Positions 27,312 through 36,765 of a stretch of DNA of 46,073 nucleotides are shown here, one piece after another. Made by a program: the position numbers and the translations under genes. The DNA lies in the NCBI GenBank assembly GCA_026770615.1, contig MU631547.1:23951-70023 (forward strand), written 5' to 3'. Numbering within the stretch: the stretch's first letter is position 1; every line of letters starts with the position of its first letter. Source of the stretch: Pavlovales sp. CCMP2436. Its lineage: Eukaryota; Haptophyta; Pavlovophyceae; Pavlovales. A model generated the notes under the pieces. The model made no database searches. It saw nothing but the letters and a program-made list of their open reading frames with translations, and was not told the origin of the DNA.

Positions 27312-28718
27312 ATGTCGTCCCGCCCTACGCAGGTCACGACTAGGAAGACGCTTTCTGCCGGGATGCAGCAGGTAGAGGCTTATATCTACGTTAAGGAGGA
27401 CGCATCCGATGAACTCGTGCGCTGCGGCTTTGTGCGCATAGGCCGCGTGCTGAGCGCCGCGCGAAGGGGCGTGCCCTTCTGCGTGGACCAGGCGGCCGAG
27501 CTCGCCGCTAAGGGATTGAACGAGGATCCGCACCGCGCGGAGGGAGGGGACTGGCTGCTCGGTATCGCCTACCAGCCGCTCCTCATCCGTGCGCTGACAT
27601 TCCTCGCGCGTGCCCCAGTGGCGCTCGTCGCCTCCTCCATCGTGGTGCCCGGCACGACGCCCTCGGCCCTAAACACGGACGGCAAGAGCTTTGTCGGTTA
27701 CGACGTGGGGCGGTGCCGGGGCGCGCTCACGCTCTGGATGGCTCTGGACGACATGGCGGAGCTGACGCTCGGCAAGCCAGCTGGGCGCAAGATCGACCTA
27801 CGCGAGGGCGACGGGCTGGTGGTCGACGCACGCCTCTCGGCCAACGTCTCCGGCTCGGCGCCCTTCCGCGCGCTCGTCCTGCGGTACGTGCCCCTAGAGC
27901 ACGCGCGTGCGCACGCGGCAACGCTGGGTCCGGTGCGCACGCTGCGCGAGTGGTGCACACCCGAGGCTGCGCGTGCCGGCGCCGTCGCAATGGAATGGCC
28001 CTACGATTTCGAATCGTTTCCACTACCCTGGCATCTCGCCAGCGCCAACACGCTCCGGCTGAGCTTATATACCGTGGCGCTGGCCGTCGCCCGAGCAGAC
28101 GAGACCGAGGAGGACGTGCTCGCGGCGCTCGAAGAGCAACGGCGGCAGCAGGCGGAACTCGAGCGTGCAGTTATGGTCGATGCCATCCCCGCAGAGATCC
28201 GAGCGCACGGCAAGCGCGGCCGTCTGCAAGGGGCGCTATTCAGTAAAGGGCCCATACTTGAGCTTGATCTGAGCGGCCGGCTGCAGCTTCGGAACGAGGA
28301 CGGCACCGTGGTGCGCGCGGACGCGCAGGGCCTCTTTTCGCCGCTCGAGCCGCCGTCGCCGGCGCACTCGTGCGTGGCGTGCGGCAAGCCGGGCACGCAG
28401 CGGTGTGCCGGCTGCGGGGAGGTGTGCTACTGCTCGCGGCCCTACCAGCTCGCAGACTGGAAGGGTCACAAGAAGAGCTGCAGGAAGAAGGTGACGGGGG
28501 GGAAGAGATGTTGGCCACCCTGCCATGGAGTGCTCGACGTGGTGCCATTTGCTTGCCTTTGCTTAGACAGTGTTCGCCGCCGGCCGGCTGACCAGTCCGA
28601 CGATAACAGCCGCGGGAGTCAAATATCGGCAATCGGCTGCACTGCGCGTCTGTACCGCTGGGCGCCGTCTTGCGGCCTTAATACAGGAGTCTGGTCATAT
28701 CGAAATTCAGATATTTAG
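27312..28718 (+). CDS. MYND-type zinc-finger protein
   Basis: A single 468-residue frame starts at ATG 27312. Residues ~1-320 form a soluble alpha/beta region with GYDVGRCRGALTLWMALDD and REGDGLVVDARLS, weakly reminiscent of phytanoyl-CoA-dioxygenase-type jelly-roll proteins. A helical segment around DVLAALEEQRRQQAELERA follows. The MYND finger lies at ~355-395: CVAC, then QRCAGC, YCS, W-x-x-H and a final C. In place of the sixth ligand (YCSxxC) the sequence has YCSRPYQ, so one cysteine is Tyr. MYND fingers bind proline-rich partners, often in transcription or protein methylation. The ~75 residues after KSCRKKV look atypical, so the real 3' end may lie near 28500 or at an undetected splice site. 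Codon use is strongly GC3, like the other host genes. Confidence 0.6.
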   Translation: MSSRPTQVTTRKTLSAGMQQVEAYIYVKEDASDELVRCGFVRIGRVLSAARRGVPFCVDQAAELAAKGLNEDPHRAEGGDWLLGIAYQPLLIRALTFLARAPVALVASSIVVPGTTPSALNTDGKSFVGYDVGRCRGALTLWMALDDMAELTLGKPAGRKIDLREGDGLVVDARLSANVSGSAPFRALVLRYVPLEHARAHAATLGPVRTLREWCTPEAARAGAVAMEWPYDFESFPLPWHLASANTLRLSLYTVALAVARADETEEDVLAALEEQRRQQAELERAVMVDAIPAEIRAHGKRGRLQGALFSKGPILELDLSGRLQLRNEDGTVVRADAQGLFSPLEPPSPAHSCVACGKPGTQRCAGCGEVCYCSRPYQLADWKGHKKSCRKKVTGGKRCWPPCHGVLDVVPFACLCLDSVRRRPADQSDDNSRGSQISAIGCTARLYRWAPSCGLNTGVWSYRNSDI

Positions 28719-28860
28719 TTGACTAGCTGTAGTAATTAGTTACTTAACTTGAATACAAGATTTCATCTCCGGGATTCATGTCCTGCTTAAACATATTAAT
28801 CAAAATACTAAGTAAGTTATAGATATAATCACAATCATATGCATATCTCACAGTCAATGT

Positions 28861-28955
28861 AGGAGGGGGCTTCTGGCTGGCGGCGTCTCAAGTTCAAGGC
28901 AAGCTGATCTCAGTGCTCCGGGGCAGACTTATACGCGCTGTAACGCCGAATATAT
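28861..28955 (+). repeat. Family D dispersed repeat, copy 2
   Basis: CTTCTGGCTGGCGGCGTCTC, TCAAGGCAAGCTGATCTCAG and TACGCGCTGTAACGCCGAA follow the order of the copy at 37502-37605, with more differences. Confidence 0.75.
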
Positions 28956-29595
28956 ATACATACATATAGCGGCTCAGCATGGTTCAACAGGTGTGTTATA
29001 TATATAGCCAGCTAACAACTTGAATCCCTTTCAGAAATATATACATACTAAAGTTACATATACATAAGAAGTTTTATACATATATTTACACATAGTTGTA
29101 AAACATATTATTATTAATAAATTATAATAATTATATACATAACTTATATATAACTTATACAGTTAAACATAAATACAAATAAATAAATATGTATGTGTTG
29201 TTATTGCGCAGCAATAACTGAAGATGTCGTTGGCAAGGAGACGGCAGTTCATTCCAGCACGCACGTCGATCAGTCGCCGCGCCTGAAGCGTCGGCGACTA
29301 CTGCATCCCGCACGACGAGCAGCCAAGCTTAGCGCCGCCAAGATGAGTGCGCTCCAACGGGGAGCTAAGCTGCCAAGATATGAGTGCGTTCCAACGGGGA
29401 GCTATGGTTCCATTAAAGGCCCACTCAGAATCCCGGTTCCATCAGTTAATAACCGCTGAGTCTTTACGCTCGTCGTTGCTCAGCTCCGCCCACTTACTTC
29501 GCGTTCTCCTCAGAACTCTCTGTCGCGCCTCATTGTCGCGCAAGAACTCGTCGCTCGTCGCTCTTCATATATACCTACATATAGCTCTAATCTAA
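28956..29595. other. AT-rich DNA and unremarkable sequence, no gene
   Basis: 28956-29190 is very AT-rich (TATATACATA-type), in sharp contrast to the flanks. 29330-29410 contains a short direct repeat, GCTCCAACGGGGAGCTA and its relative GTTCCAACGGGGAGCTA, 48 bp apart. An 88-codon frame at 29193-29459 has no family-like content. Confidence 0.6.
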
Positions 29596-29749
29596 GATAG
29601 GGATTCAAGCTGGCGTCTGACTGTTCTGAATGTTGTGCTGGTCTGAGCGCTGCGTCGCCCATTGCCTGCTGCGTGCCTTAGTCGGCTGCGCTGGCTTGGG
29701 CGCCACCGCGCGTGCCGATGGATCTCCGGTAGTGTGCCCGGGCAAGGGC
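29596..29749 (+). repeat. Family B repeat, single copy
   Basis: From GATAGGGATTCAAGCTGGCG to GTGTGCCCGGGCAAGGGC it matches the tandem copies at 18909-19229 almost base for base, which suggests recent mobility. After the shared end TATATAATAC follows, compared with TATATAATTT at 19248. Confidence 0.9.
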
Positions 29750-29911
29750 CTATATAATACATAAGTTTTAATAACTTCAAGCGAACAAATATAACGAACT
29801 AACATAGTTACGTCAGTAATAGCAAAATAAGTTTATAATCGACAACCCACCGACGATGCCCAGCCGGCCGAGAGGCGGTACGAACCGTAGCTCAAGCTGA
29901 CAATAGCACGC

Positions 29912-31457
29912 CTAAAGGGCCATTGAGTAGTAGAGCGGTACGTCGCCGAGCGTGCTGTAGTTGTCCAGGTAGGCCTTGAGCTTGGGGCCGTACACCGCGC
30001 CCTTGACGAGCGTGCACGAGCGGACGCGCGACCAGAACTCGATGTCGTCGTACGAGAGGCCACCGTCGGTCACGCAGTCGGGGCAGTGAATCATCGGCTC
30101 GAGCTCGGCGAGCGCTGCGTTGAAGAGGGGGAGCAGCTCCGCCGACTTGGCGAAGGCGGCGTCGTAGAGCTCCTCCTTCTTCTCCTGCGACACGTCGGCC
30201 TTCCAGTCGGCCTTCTCGTAGGGCGGCAGCTGGTGGTTTTTCACGAAGGCAGTGCGGCCGTCCTTTTGCGCGAACTCGGGGAAGCCGACTGACTTGACGT
30301 AGCGCGGGCGCTGTACCTCGCGCATCAGGTTCTGGTGCTTCTTCTCCCACGCCTTGATGTCTTTGCGCTCGGAGCCCGGCTTGAACATGCCCACCGGGCC
30401 GTACTTGGGGTCGGAGTCAACCTGCGAGGGGCGGGCAGTCAGGGCGGGCAGTGAGGGCGGGCAGTGAGGGCGGGCAGTGAGGGCGGGCAGTGAGGGCAGT
30501 CAGTCAGGGCGGGCAGTCAGGGCAGTCAGTCAGGGCGGGCAGTCAGGGCGGGCAGTCAGGGCGGACAGTCAGGGCGGACAGTCAGGGCGGACAGTCAGGG
30601 CAGTCANNNNNNNNNNNNNNNNNNNNNNNNNNNNNNNNNNNNNNNNNNNNNNNNNNNNNNNNNNNNNNNNNNNNNNNNNNNNNNNNNNNNNNNNNNNNNN
30701 NNNNNNNNNNNNNNNNNNNNNNNNNNNNNNNNNNNNNNNNNNNNNNNNNNNNNNNCAGTCAGGGCGGGCAGTCAGGACGGGCAGTCAGGGCAGGCAGTCA
30801 GGGTGGGCAGTCAGGGCGGGCAGTCAGGGCGGGCAGCCAGGGCGGGCAGCCAGGGCGGACAGTCAGGGCGGACAGTCAGGGCGGGCAGTCAGGGCGGGCA
30901 GTCAGGGAGGGGCAGTCTGGCGGAAAGGCAGATGGCGGGGCGCTGCCACTGCCTCACCCACGAGCGAAGGAACGCACCAGGCGGATGATGTCGAGCGACT
31001 CGGGCATCACCAGCGCGCCGTCCTGGAAGATGGGCGACACCTTCTTGCCCACAAGCGCCGTCGGGGTCGCCACGTCGTCGTTGGCCAGGAAGTTGACGTT
31101 GTGCTTGATGTTCTTGAGGCCGAACGCGAGGCGCACGCGCACGCAGAACTGCAGGTAGATGCGCATAGTTCAGGGACGGAGGCAGAGTGAGGCCAGTCGA
31201 TGGGCTCAACCAGATGACAAGCGGCGAGCGGAGCGCAGCGACAGAGGCGTGGGGTTGCTAGGATTGCGCGCGCAAGGCCAATCGCTCGGCTCAGACAGAA
31301 CGGTCGCTCGTGGGCACTCCAGCCACAGGATCAGCGACGTGCGGCTTACCGGACAATGGTCGTAGACGTGCACCGTCGGCACGGGTGAGAGCACCACGCG
31401 CGCTGGGAGGACGGGCAAAGCCAACCCGATAGCCGCAACGAGGCACGACAGCAACAT
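29912..31457 (-). CDS. Glutaredoxin 2-like protein (GrxB family), three exons
   Basis: GrxB-type proteins are glutathione-S-transferase-like oxidoreductases with an N-terminal thioredoxin fold and a helical C-terminal domain. Exon 1 (31457-31350) gives a signal-like leader (MLLSCLVAAIGLALPVL) and VHVYDHCP. A GT-AG intron (31149-31349) is in phase. Exon 2 (31148-30979) opens with FC, so the joint restores the active-site C-P-F-C. It continues RLAFGLKNIKHNV, NFLANDDVATPTALVGKK and MPESLDII, matching the bacterial Grx2 pattern closely. Intron 2 (30422-30978, donor GTGCGT) contains a minisatellite and the assembly gap. Exon 3 (30421-29912) starts VDSDPKYG and carries the C-terminal helices up to RSCTLVKGAVYGPKLKAYLD and a TAG stop. 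The start at 31457 was chosen because it begins the signal-like stretch, which could also be an organelle presequence. No lesion is visible. Confidence 0.85.
30427..30915. repeat. Intronic minisatellite (GGGCGGGCAGTCA unit) with assembly gap
   Basis: Tandem units of 10-14 bp with the core GGGCGG(G/A)CAGTCA fill most of intron 2 of the glutaredoxin gene. Bases 30607-30755 are 149 Ns inside the array, so its length is unknown. Long plus-strand frames through it are artefacts. Confidence 0.95.
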
Positions 31458-31576
31458 CTTCTGCACCACGAGTTCGAGTTCACGTGTGTCCGCTTGCCGC
31501 TTGAGCTTGTAAACATACGGTAGCCCGCACACGGGGGGGGGTCCTCACCGCTTCCCGGGTAAATATGTGCCCCAGG

Positions 31577-31925
31577 TGGAGCTTATTACTAGCAGCGCTC
31601 GATCCGATGAAATTGATGTACGGCACGCTGCTGCAGCGTCTCGTCCAGCCTGTTCGCGGGACTTGGGGATCGCATTCAGGTGCATCAAACGGGGGTCGCA
31701 CCTCTCCCATATCACTCACTGACAGGCGGCGCATCGTGGGCTGCGTCGTCGTGTGGCTACCAGTCGAGCACACACACAGTGTAGCCATTTTCATCAAGGC
31801 TGATTGCTGCTCCGGGGGGCTGAGCGCCCCCTCCCACTGCAGATATCATGAAAGCCACCTCCCTCCCTCAACGCCTAGGGCGTTTGCGGGTGTGTTGAAA
31901 GGTCATACTAACTAACTAACTAATT
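31577..31925 (-). repeat. Family C repeat, copy with TTAG-type tail (no MITE)
   Basis: Read on the minus strand it starts with (TTAG)n TATGACC, TTCAACACACCC and GCAAACGCCCTAGGCGTTGA, and runs through ATGAAAATGGCTACACTGTG to CCGTACATCAATTTCATCGG. The copy at 33527-34035 has the same order with a 164-bp insertion in GCCC-TA-GGCG. The four-base tail is typical of the 3' end of SINE- or LINE-like elements. Confidence 0.85.
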
Positions 31926-31969
31926 AGGCTACCCCACACACCACGGCCGAGCCCCCCCTCCGCTTAGAG

Positions 31970-33030
31970 CAGGTCCACGTCGACGCGCTGGCAAGCTGCT
32001 GGCACGTGCGCCTACATGCCCGAAATTTGGCCCCCATGCTGAAATTTCAGGTTTTTGTTGAAATGATTTCAAGAGATCATAACGGACTGACAGGAGGCCG
32101 CATCGTCAGTCTAATTGATTCCTGGCTATCCCCATGCCGTGGCGTCCACGGCAATGCGCGGTGACCCTGGGTGTCCGACGCGGGGTGCGTCGGCTACAGC
32201 GTGCCGAACCCAACCTATTAAATATGTTTGAACGCTGGTTAAATAGGCTCAGGGGTCTAGCCGTAAAGGGGGTGTCCGCCATCGTGATTTTTTTCTTCAG
32301 CGTAGCCCCCTTTGCGCAGCTTCTTTTGAAAAAATCTTTTGAAAAAAGGGGAATTTAATGATTCGGAGTGGCCGCCATAGCCCGCACACTGCACAGGCTG
32401 TTTCCATAAGTTTCATGTACAAGAAATTGCCTGGAGTATTTAACTCGGCGGCCTGTGAAGAAGGCTATGGCCGCCATGGGGTTTGCAGCGTGCTGCACTG
32501 TGAATGGCTGCGAGTCTGTCGGCTACAGCGGCACTCGTCGGCCACCGCGCGCGGGTGCGCGCGGCTATACGGACATGCAAAGTGCCTCTAGTTCTGCAAC
32601 ATCGTCTCGCCTTCCGATGAGGGCCTCGTCCGCGCGCGCAAGTATTGTAAGTCATTTCTGTTGGCAAGGAGTAACCGAAGGACATCGGCGCGTCTTGCAA
32701 CTAAACGATAATTTTTTTGTCAGTCGGCTAGAGCCCTAAGCCTATTCAATAGGTTTTCAAACCTATGCAATATGATGGGTTCGGTACGCTGAAGTCGACG
32801 AACCGCGCCGCGGGGACCTAGGGTAACCACATATCACCATGGACGGGACGACATGGGAATAGCCAGGAATGAACCAGATTGATGATGCGGCCTCCTGTTG
32901 GTCTGTTATGATCTCTTGAAACCATTTAAAAAAATCCAAGAATTTCAGCATGGGGGCCGAATTTCGGGCATGTGGACACTCACGTGCCAGCAGCATGCCA
33001 ACGCGTCGACGTGGACCTGCAATATGCGGA
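31970..33030. mobile_element. Large inverted-repeat element (arms ~250 bp)
   Basis: The left arm, 31970-32225, from GCAGGTCCACGTCGACGCG to GCGTGCCGAACCC, is matched in inverse orientation by 32775-33025, with about a quarter of positions changed. Shared blocks include CATGCCCGAAATT, GGCCCCCATGCTGAAATT and TTTCAAGAGATCATAAC. The ~550-bp interior has no recognised gene. It could be a foldback element or two head-to-head repeat copies. Confidence 0.7.
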
Positions 33031-33401
33031 GGGGGGGCTCGGCGTGGTCTTTGGGGCAGCATACCCACCCTCGGATGTGTTTGGCTCACCCCTGGTGCAG
33101 CCCAGAGCGCCCTCTGGTATGCACCTATCGGTACCTCCTGAGATTTTCCTATTGGATATAGGAATCTTTATTTAGTCCAATTCGGCATTTAATTAGTAAC
33201 ATTCAATTAGTTATTGAGGGGTTCTGATGGGCTGAGGCTTTTTATTTGCCTCTTAAGACCTTACCTTCCAAGTTTCAGCCCTGAAGCACGAAACGGAGAC
33301 CAATGGCAGCAGTGTGCACCCATCCTATTGAATAGGTTTGGATAGGATCCGTCTCAGGGGTCTAGCCGCAGTGTTGGTCAAGCAGCACAGACGCTGCTGA
33401 G

Positions 33402-33500
33402 TACCTGCTGGAGTGGTGGATTCACTTGCAAAAGTGACGCCGTCGTTATGAGTTCACCGACGAGGATGAGTGAGAGGACTCAGTTTTGAGCCGAATAAAT
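33402..33500 (+). repeat. Structured module, copy 5, followed by (TA)n
   Basis: TACCTGCTGG, GTGGATTCACTTGCAAAAGT (first stem, GCAA loop), CGTCG...CGACG second stem with a longer loop, and GAGCCGAATAAATTATATT. A (TA)n run to ~33529 follows, then the family C tail. Confidence 0.75.
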
Positions 33501-33526
33501 TATATTAATATATATATATATATATA

Positions 33527-34035
33527 TATTAGTTAGTTAGTTAGTATGACCCTTCAACACACCCACAAACGCCCTAAAGGGTGTCACGGGCAATAAGAAG
33601 CCGTGGTGTTAAGAAGCCGAGCCTCTGTTGTTGCATTTTTGTATGTAATTTAAGCAAATTTAAGCATTGCGTGTATGTAATTTGCTAAGAAGCTCAGCCT
33701 CAAGCTCAAAATTCGCCCACCTTATTGCCCGCGATCCCCTGTAGGCGTTGAGAGAGGTGGCTTTCATGATATCTGCAGTGGGATGGGGGCACTCAGCCCC
33801 CCTGAGCAGCAATCAGCCTTGATGAAGATGGCTACACTGTGTGTGTGCTCGACTGGTAGCCACACGACGACGCAGCCCACGATGCGCCGCCTGTCAGTGA
33901 GTAATATGGGAGAGATGCAAGACCCCCGTTTGATGCACCTGATTGCAATCCCTAAGTCCCGCGAGCAGACTGGACGACACGTTGTAGCAGCGTGCCGTAC
34001 ACCGGATTTCATCGGATCGAGCGCTGTGAGCATTG
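33527..34035 (+). repeat. Family C repeat, copy with nested MITE
   Basis: Starts with TTAGTTAGTTAGTTAG and TATGACCCTTCAACACAC. It is interrupted at GCCC-TA by the MITE 33577-33740 and continues TAGGCGTTGA, GGTGGCTTTCATGATATCTG and so on to ATTTCATCGG. It is the mirror copy of 31577-31925. The open frames through it appear in both copies but show no family-like sequence. Confidence 0.85.
33577..33740 (+). mobile_element. 164-bp MITE with ~20-bp inverted ends and TA target duplication
   Basis: The left end AAGGGTGTCACGGGCAATAA and the complement of the right end, CAGGGGATCGCGGGCAATAA, are imperfect inverted repeats. TA stands on both sides (33575-33576 and 33741-33742). The unoccupied site in the other family C copy reads GCCCTAGGCG with a single TA, so TA was duplicated on insertion. 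This is the pattern of Tc1/mariner-type transposition. There is no coding capacity. A longer relative is at 14515-14996. Confidence 0.88.
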
Positions 34036-34626
34036 GACCCGGGATCCGTTGGCGGCTGGCGTCGATGGCTTCGGCGGTGACGCAGGTGCTGCGCTCGCCT
34101 TGTCCTCCTTGGTGGTGCCCGCGGTCCTCGGCTTCACCTTGTGGCCGGAAAGCACGTGCGGCCTCTTCTGCTGCGCGTGCGAGTGGTGCTGCGAGTGCTG
34201 CTCTTGGCATGCCGCAAGTGCGACAGCGCAGATTGCTCTGCGCGGCGTTCCAGCATCAGATCGGTCAACGAGGAATCCGTTGACGGCGGATCGGGCCGTC
34301 GACGTGGATTGGAAGTGGCGCCTTCTTCCCCTCCATCTCGCTGTTCCGTAAAAATGCGGCTGCAGCTGCGTGCGGAAGAGCCTGGATCTCGACGCCGTGG
34401 TCCAGGGAGGTTGCGCACGTGGTGCCGCTGAAGCCTTGTGATCGTCTTCGTCTGCTTCTTCGCCTTGAACATCGCTATATATATGTATGTATATATATAT
34501 TGTATATATGGGAAGATCACGTCGTCTCACACAGGTTGAGACCGAGCGCATGCCTACGGAGTAACTACGGGTCAAATTAGCTGCCAGTCATGGGAAAAAT
34601 TATTATAGCACTTTTGACGTCTGAAT
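34036..34626. other. No recognised gene
   Basis: Overlapping frames on both strands (34009-34575) are Arg/Ser/Thr-rich and match no family that I know. A TATATATA-type microsatellite lies at 34474-34510. Confidence 0.5.
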
Positions 34627-35045
34627 GGGTCGAAATCCGAATTAGTGGCCAGTCCGGGGGGGAATTACAAAAATGTCCGGTAAATTTCACTGAAAATCTC
34701 CCGGAGTAGCTCACGAACCGGGTTGGGCCTAGGGGAGTTGGTTGCAAATTTGCGAATGGGGCGGCGCCTCATTCATAAACTGCATGCAACTAAGTTCACT
34801 GGGGCCCTTAGGCAACTATGACTTTCTTATCGCTTCCGAGCGCTGAGAACTATAAATGTTAGTTACCTTTAGCATGTCGTCAACCCTACATATACTGAAG
34901 GCACACGAAGGCACACGAGGTGGGCTCCGACCGTCGAGGAGGGCTCTATTCGACAACAGCTTTCGACACCTAGCGCGCAAGGGCAAACAATGTCTACTTC
35001 TTCGTCCCGCCCACACCTTTCCCCCTTCCCTCCCGACTCGACAGT
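34627..35045 (+). mobile_element. Family E MITE-like element, copy 1 (right end eroded)
   Basis: Begins GGTCGAAATCCGAATTAGTG and continues through CTTTCTTATCGCTTCCGA, TAGTTACCTTTAG and AGGAGGGCTCTATTCGACAA to TTCGTCCCGCCCAC. The same blocks occur in reverse order and orientation in 36150-36535. The expected right terminal repeat is not recognisable. Confidence 0.75.
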
Positions 35046-35169
35046 AAACGTCACTTGAAGCCTGCTCTGCCGCCTGCTGCTGGCGACAGTCTACCGCCTG
35101 CTTTAGCGCAGGGAAGGTCGTTGTCAGGCTTGGGGTTGGCGTCGACGGGCTATTCGATGGGCAAGGCTT

Positions 35170-35735
35170 GACGGTCGTGCGTGCAAGCGCCATGGTGCGT
35201 ATTTATCGTGAGCGCCGCACATTCTCGCCCATCGCACTTCGTGCGAGCGCACGTGCGTGTACGAACACTAACTACGATACGACGTACATCTTACCAGCTA
35301 GAGAAGTACGTGTGTCCAACCCAGTCGAGTTGCTCGCCGCAGGCGAAGAAAAAGAAAAAATTAGCATACTTTCCCCAGTTTTCAACCCTTGTAAGGCTTG
35401 TTAGGTAAAGTGGAGGTATATTTTGATGCCGAGGGCGATGGAGCCGTCGGCAGAGCACGCGAAGCCGAGGGGCACGCCGTACATGACGCGGACGCGATCG
35501 AGCTCAGCGGCATGGTCGGGGGAGATGTAGCTGACGGTCTTGATCAGGTTGGCCTCGAGGCCCAGCTTCGCGTGCACCGAGGCCAGGAACCTGTCGACGG
35601 CCGGGAAGACGATGGCAGGCGTGCCGATCACTGGGATACCCACCCCCTTCCCGGCAACGGCGCAAATTTGAGGTTGAGTCAACCCCCCCCCTACAAACGA
35701 ACTAGGGGGGGGGGACAAAATAACGCGTATTATTA
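35170..35735 (+). repeat. Family A dispersed repeat, copy 3, carrying a gene fragment
   Basis: 35176-35400 matches the left half of copy 1, and 35640-35735 the right half. In copy 1 GTAAAGTGGAGGTTGGGACC runs directly into CTTCCCGGCAG. Here GTAAAGTGGAGGT is followed by ~220 bp of foreign coding-like sequence, and only then by CACCCCCTTCCCGGCAA. Confidence 0.8.
35401..35640 (-). pseudogene. Captured fragment of an unidentified gene inside repeat family A
   Basis: On the minus strand ~72 codons read as ordinary protein: IGTPAIVFPAVDRFLASVHA, KLGLEANLIKTVSYISPDHA and YGVPLGFACSADGSIALGIK. Codon use has the strong GC third-position bias of the host genes, unlike the repeat around it. The frame ends in YLHFT and a stop that come from the repeat (complement of GTAAAGTGGAGGT). 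It has no start codon of its own and no catalytic motif that I can name. It looks like one exon or part of one, picked up by the mobile repeat. Confidence 0.5.
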
Positions 35736-36149
35736 TTACTGGCGCCATTATAATCCTGAAAACTTAGTGATCTTTTGGCAGTCGGCCGCAGGCCGACTGC
35801 GTGGCCGCGGCGGGGCTGAGGCGCGCGGAGCGCGACCTGTTTGCGTCTTTTAGCTTGCAGATTCCTTATTATGGATTTTTATAGCCTGCAGTAACTTGAT
35901 CTACCGCCCATTTTTTTGTCAAGGCCTAAAAAACTTGAAATACGGGCTGAATTTTTTGCTCACCTAGCGCGCGCGGGGTGGGGGGGGGGGGTCTATTGCT
36001 CATAGTCGGGTCCACCCTTATCCAAAGTCCTCTGTTGCCGGTCCGGCTGGGGTATCCAATATGACACTGGTCTGGACATTCGTCTGGACAGCCGACGGTA
36101 CTAGAAACTAGTTAACCAGTTAATGGATTCTATTTATTAAAAAATAAAT
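35736..36149. other. No recognised gene
   Basis: Contains a short GC dyad (CGGCCGCAGGCCG near 35782), a G homopolymer near 35980 and AT-rich DNA before the family E element. No frame of interest. Confidence 0.5.
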
Positions 36150-36535
36150 AGGTCGAAATCCGAATTAGTGGCGCGATTCCGCACTGGGGAGGGGGAAAAG
36201 CTGTGGCCGGGTCGAAGAAGTAGAGATCGTCCGCCCCTGCGCGCTAAGTGTCGATAGCTGTTGTCGAATAGAGCCCTCCTCGACGGTGAGAGCCCACCTC
36301 GTGTGCCTCTGGGGTCGACAACATACTAAAGGTAACTAATATTTCCGATTTTCAGCGTTCGGAAGCGAAAAGAAAGTCATGGTTCCCGAAGTGGTGCACA
36401 AAAGTTAGTTGCAGATTCGTGAATGGGGCTTTTGTGCACCACCTCCGGTTTGTGAGTTGCTCCGGAGGATTTTCACCGGATTTTTTCGCGATTTCCCCCC
36501 GGACTGGCCACTAATTCGGATTTCGACCCAAATTC
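36150..36535 (-). mobile_element. Family E MITE-like element, copy 2, both ends present
   Basis: The plus-strand left end GGTCGAAATCCGAATTAGTG and right end CACTAATTCGGATTTCGACC are exact 20-base inverted repeats. The interior matches copy 1 in reverse. A second, inner dyad is GTGGTGCACAAAAG/CTTTTGTGCACCAC (36393-36440). Target duplication is unclear. Confidence 0.85.
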
Positions 36536-36765
36536 TCGTTAATTTGTCAGCAAGATATATGGATTCTGCCTTAGATTCCGCTCAATACCAGTTGCTATAT
36601 CAATAGGGCGCTGTCAGACACGGTCGATCGGTCAGAATATAAATATGAAATAGTTAGATCGTCCGGCAGATGCCGACGGAGGCCGCCGAGGGCGCACGCA
36701 GGCTGCGGCACACTGCCCTCAGACTAGCGGCGGCAATCTCGCGCGCCTCAGGCGCGATGCGCCTC

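Noticed and set aside
30477..31190. Long plus-strand open frames of Gly/Gln/Ser/Arg repeats
   Set aside because: They are translations of the intronic minisatellite and of the gap Ns, antisense to the glutaredoxin gene.
34009..34575. 188-residue minus-strand protein
   Set aside because: It overlaps frames of similar length on the other strand, is of low complexity and begins in a TA microsatellite. No motif was found.
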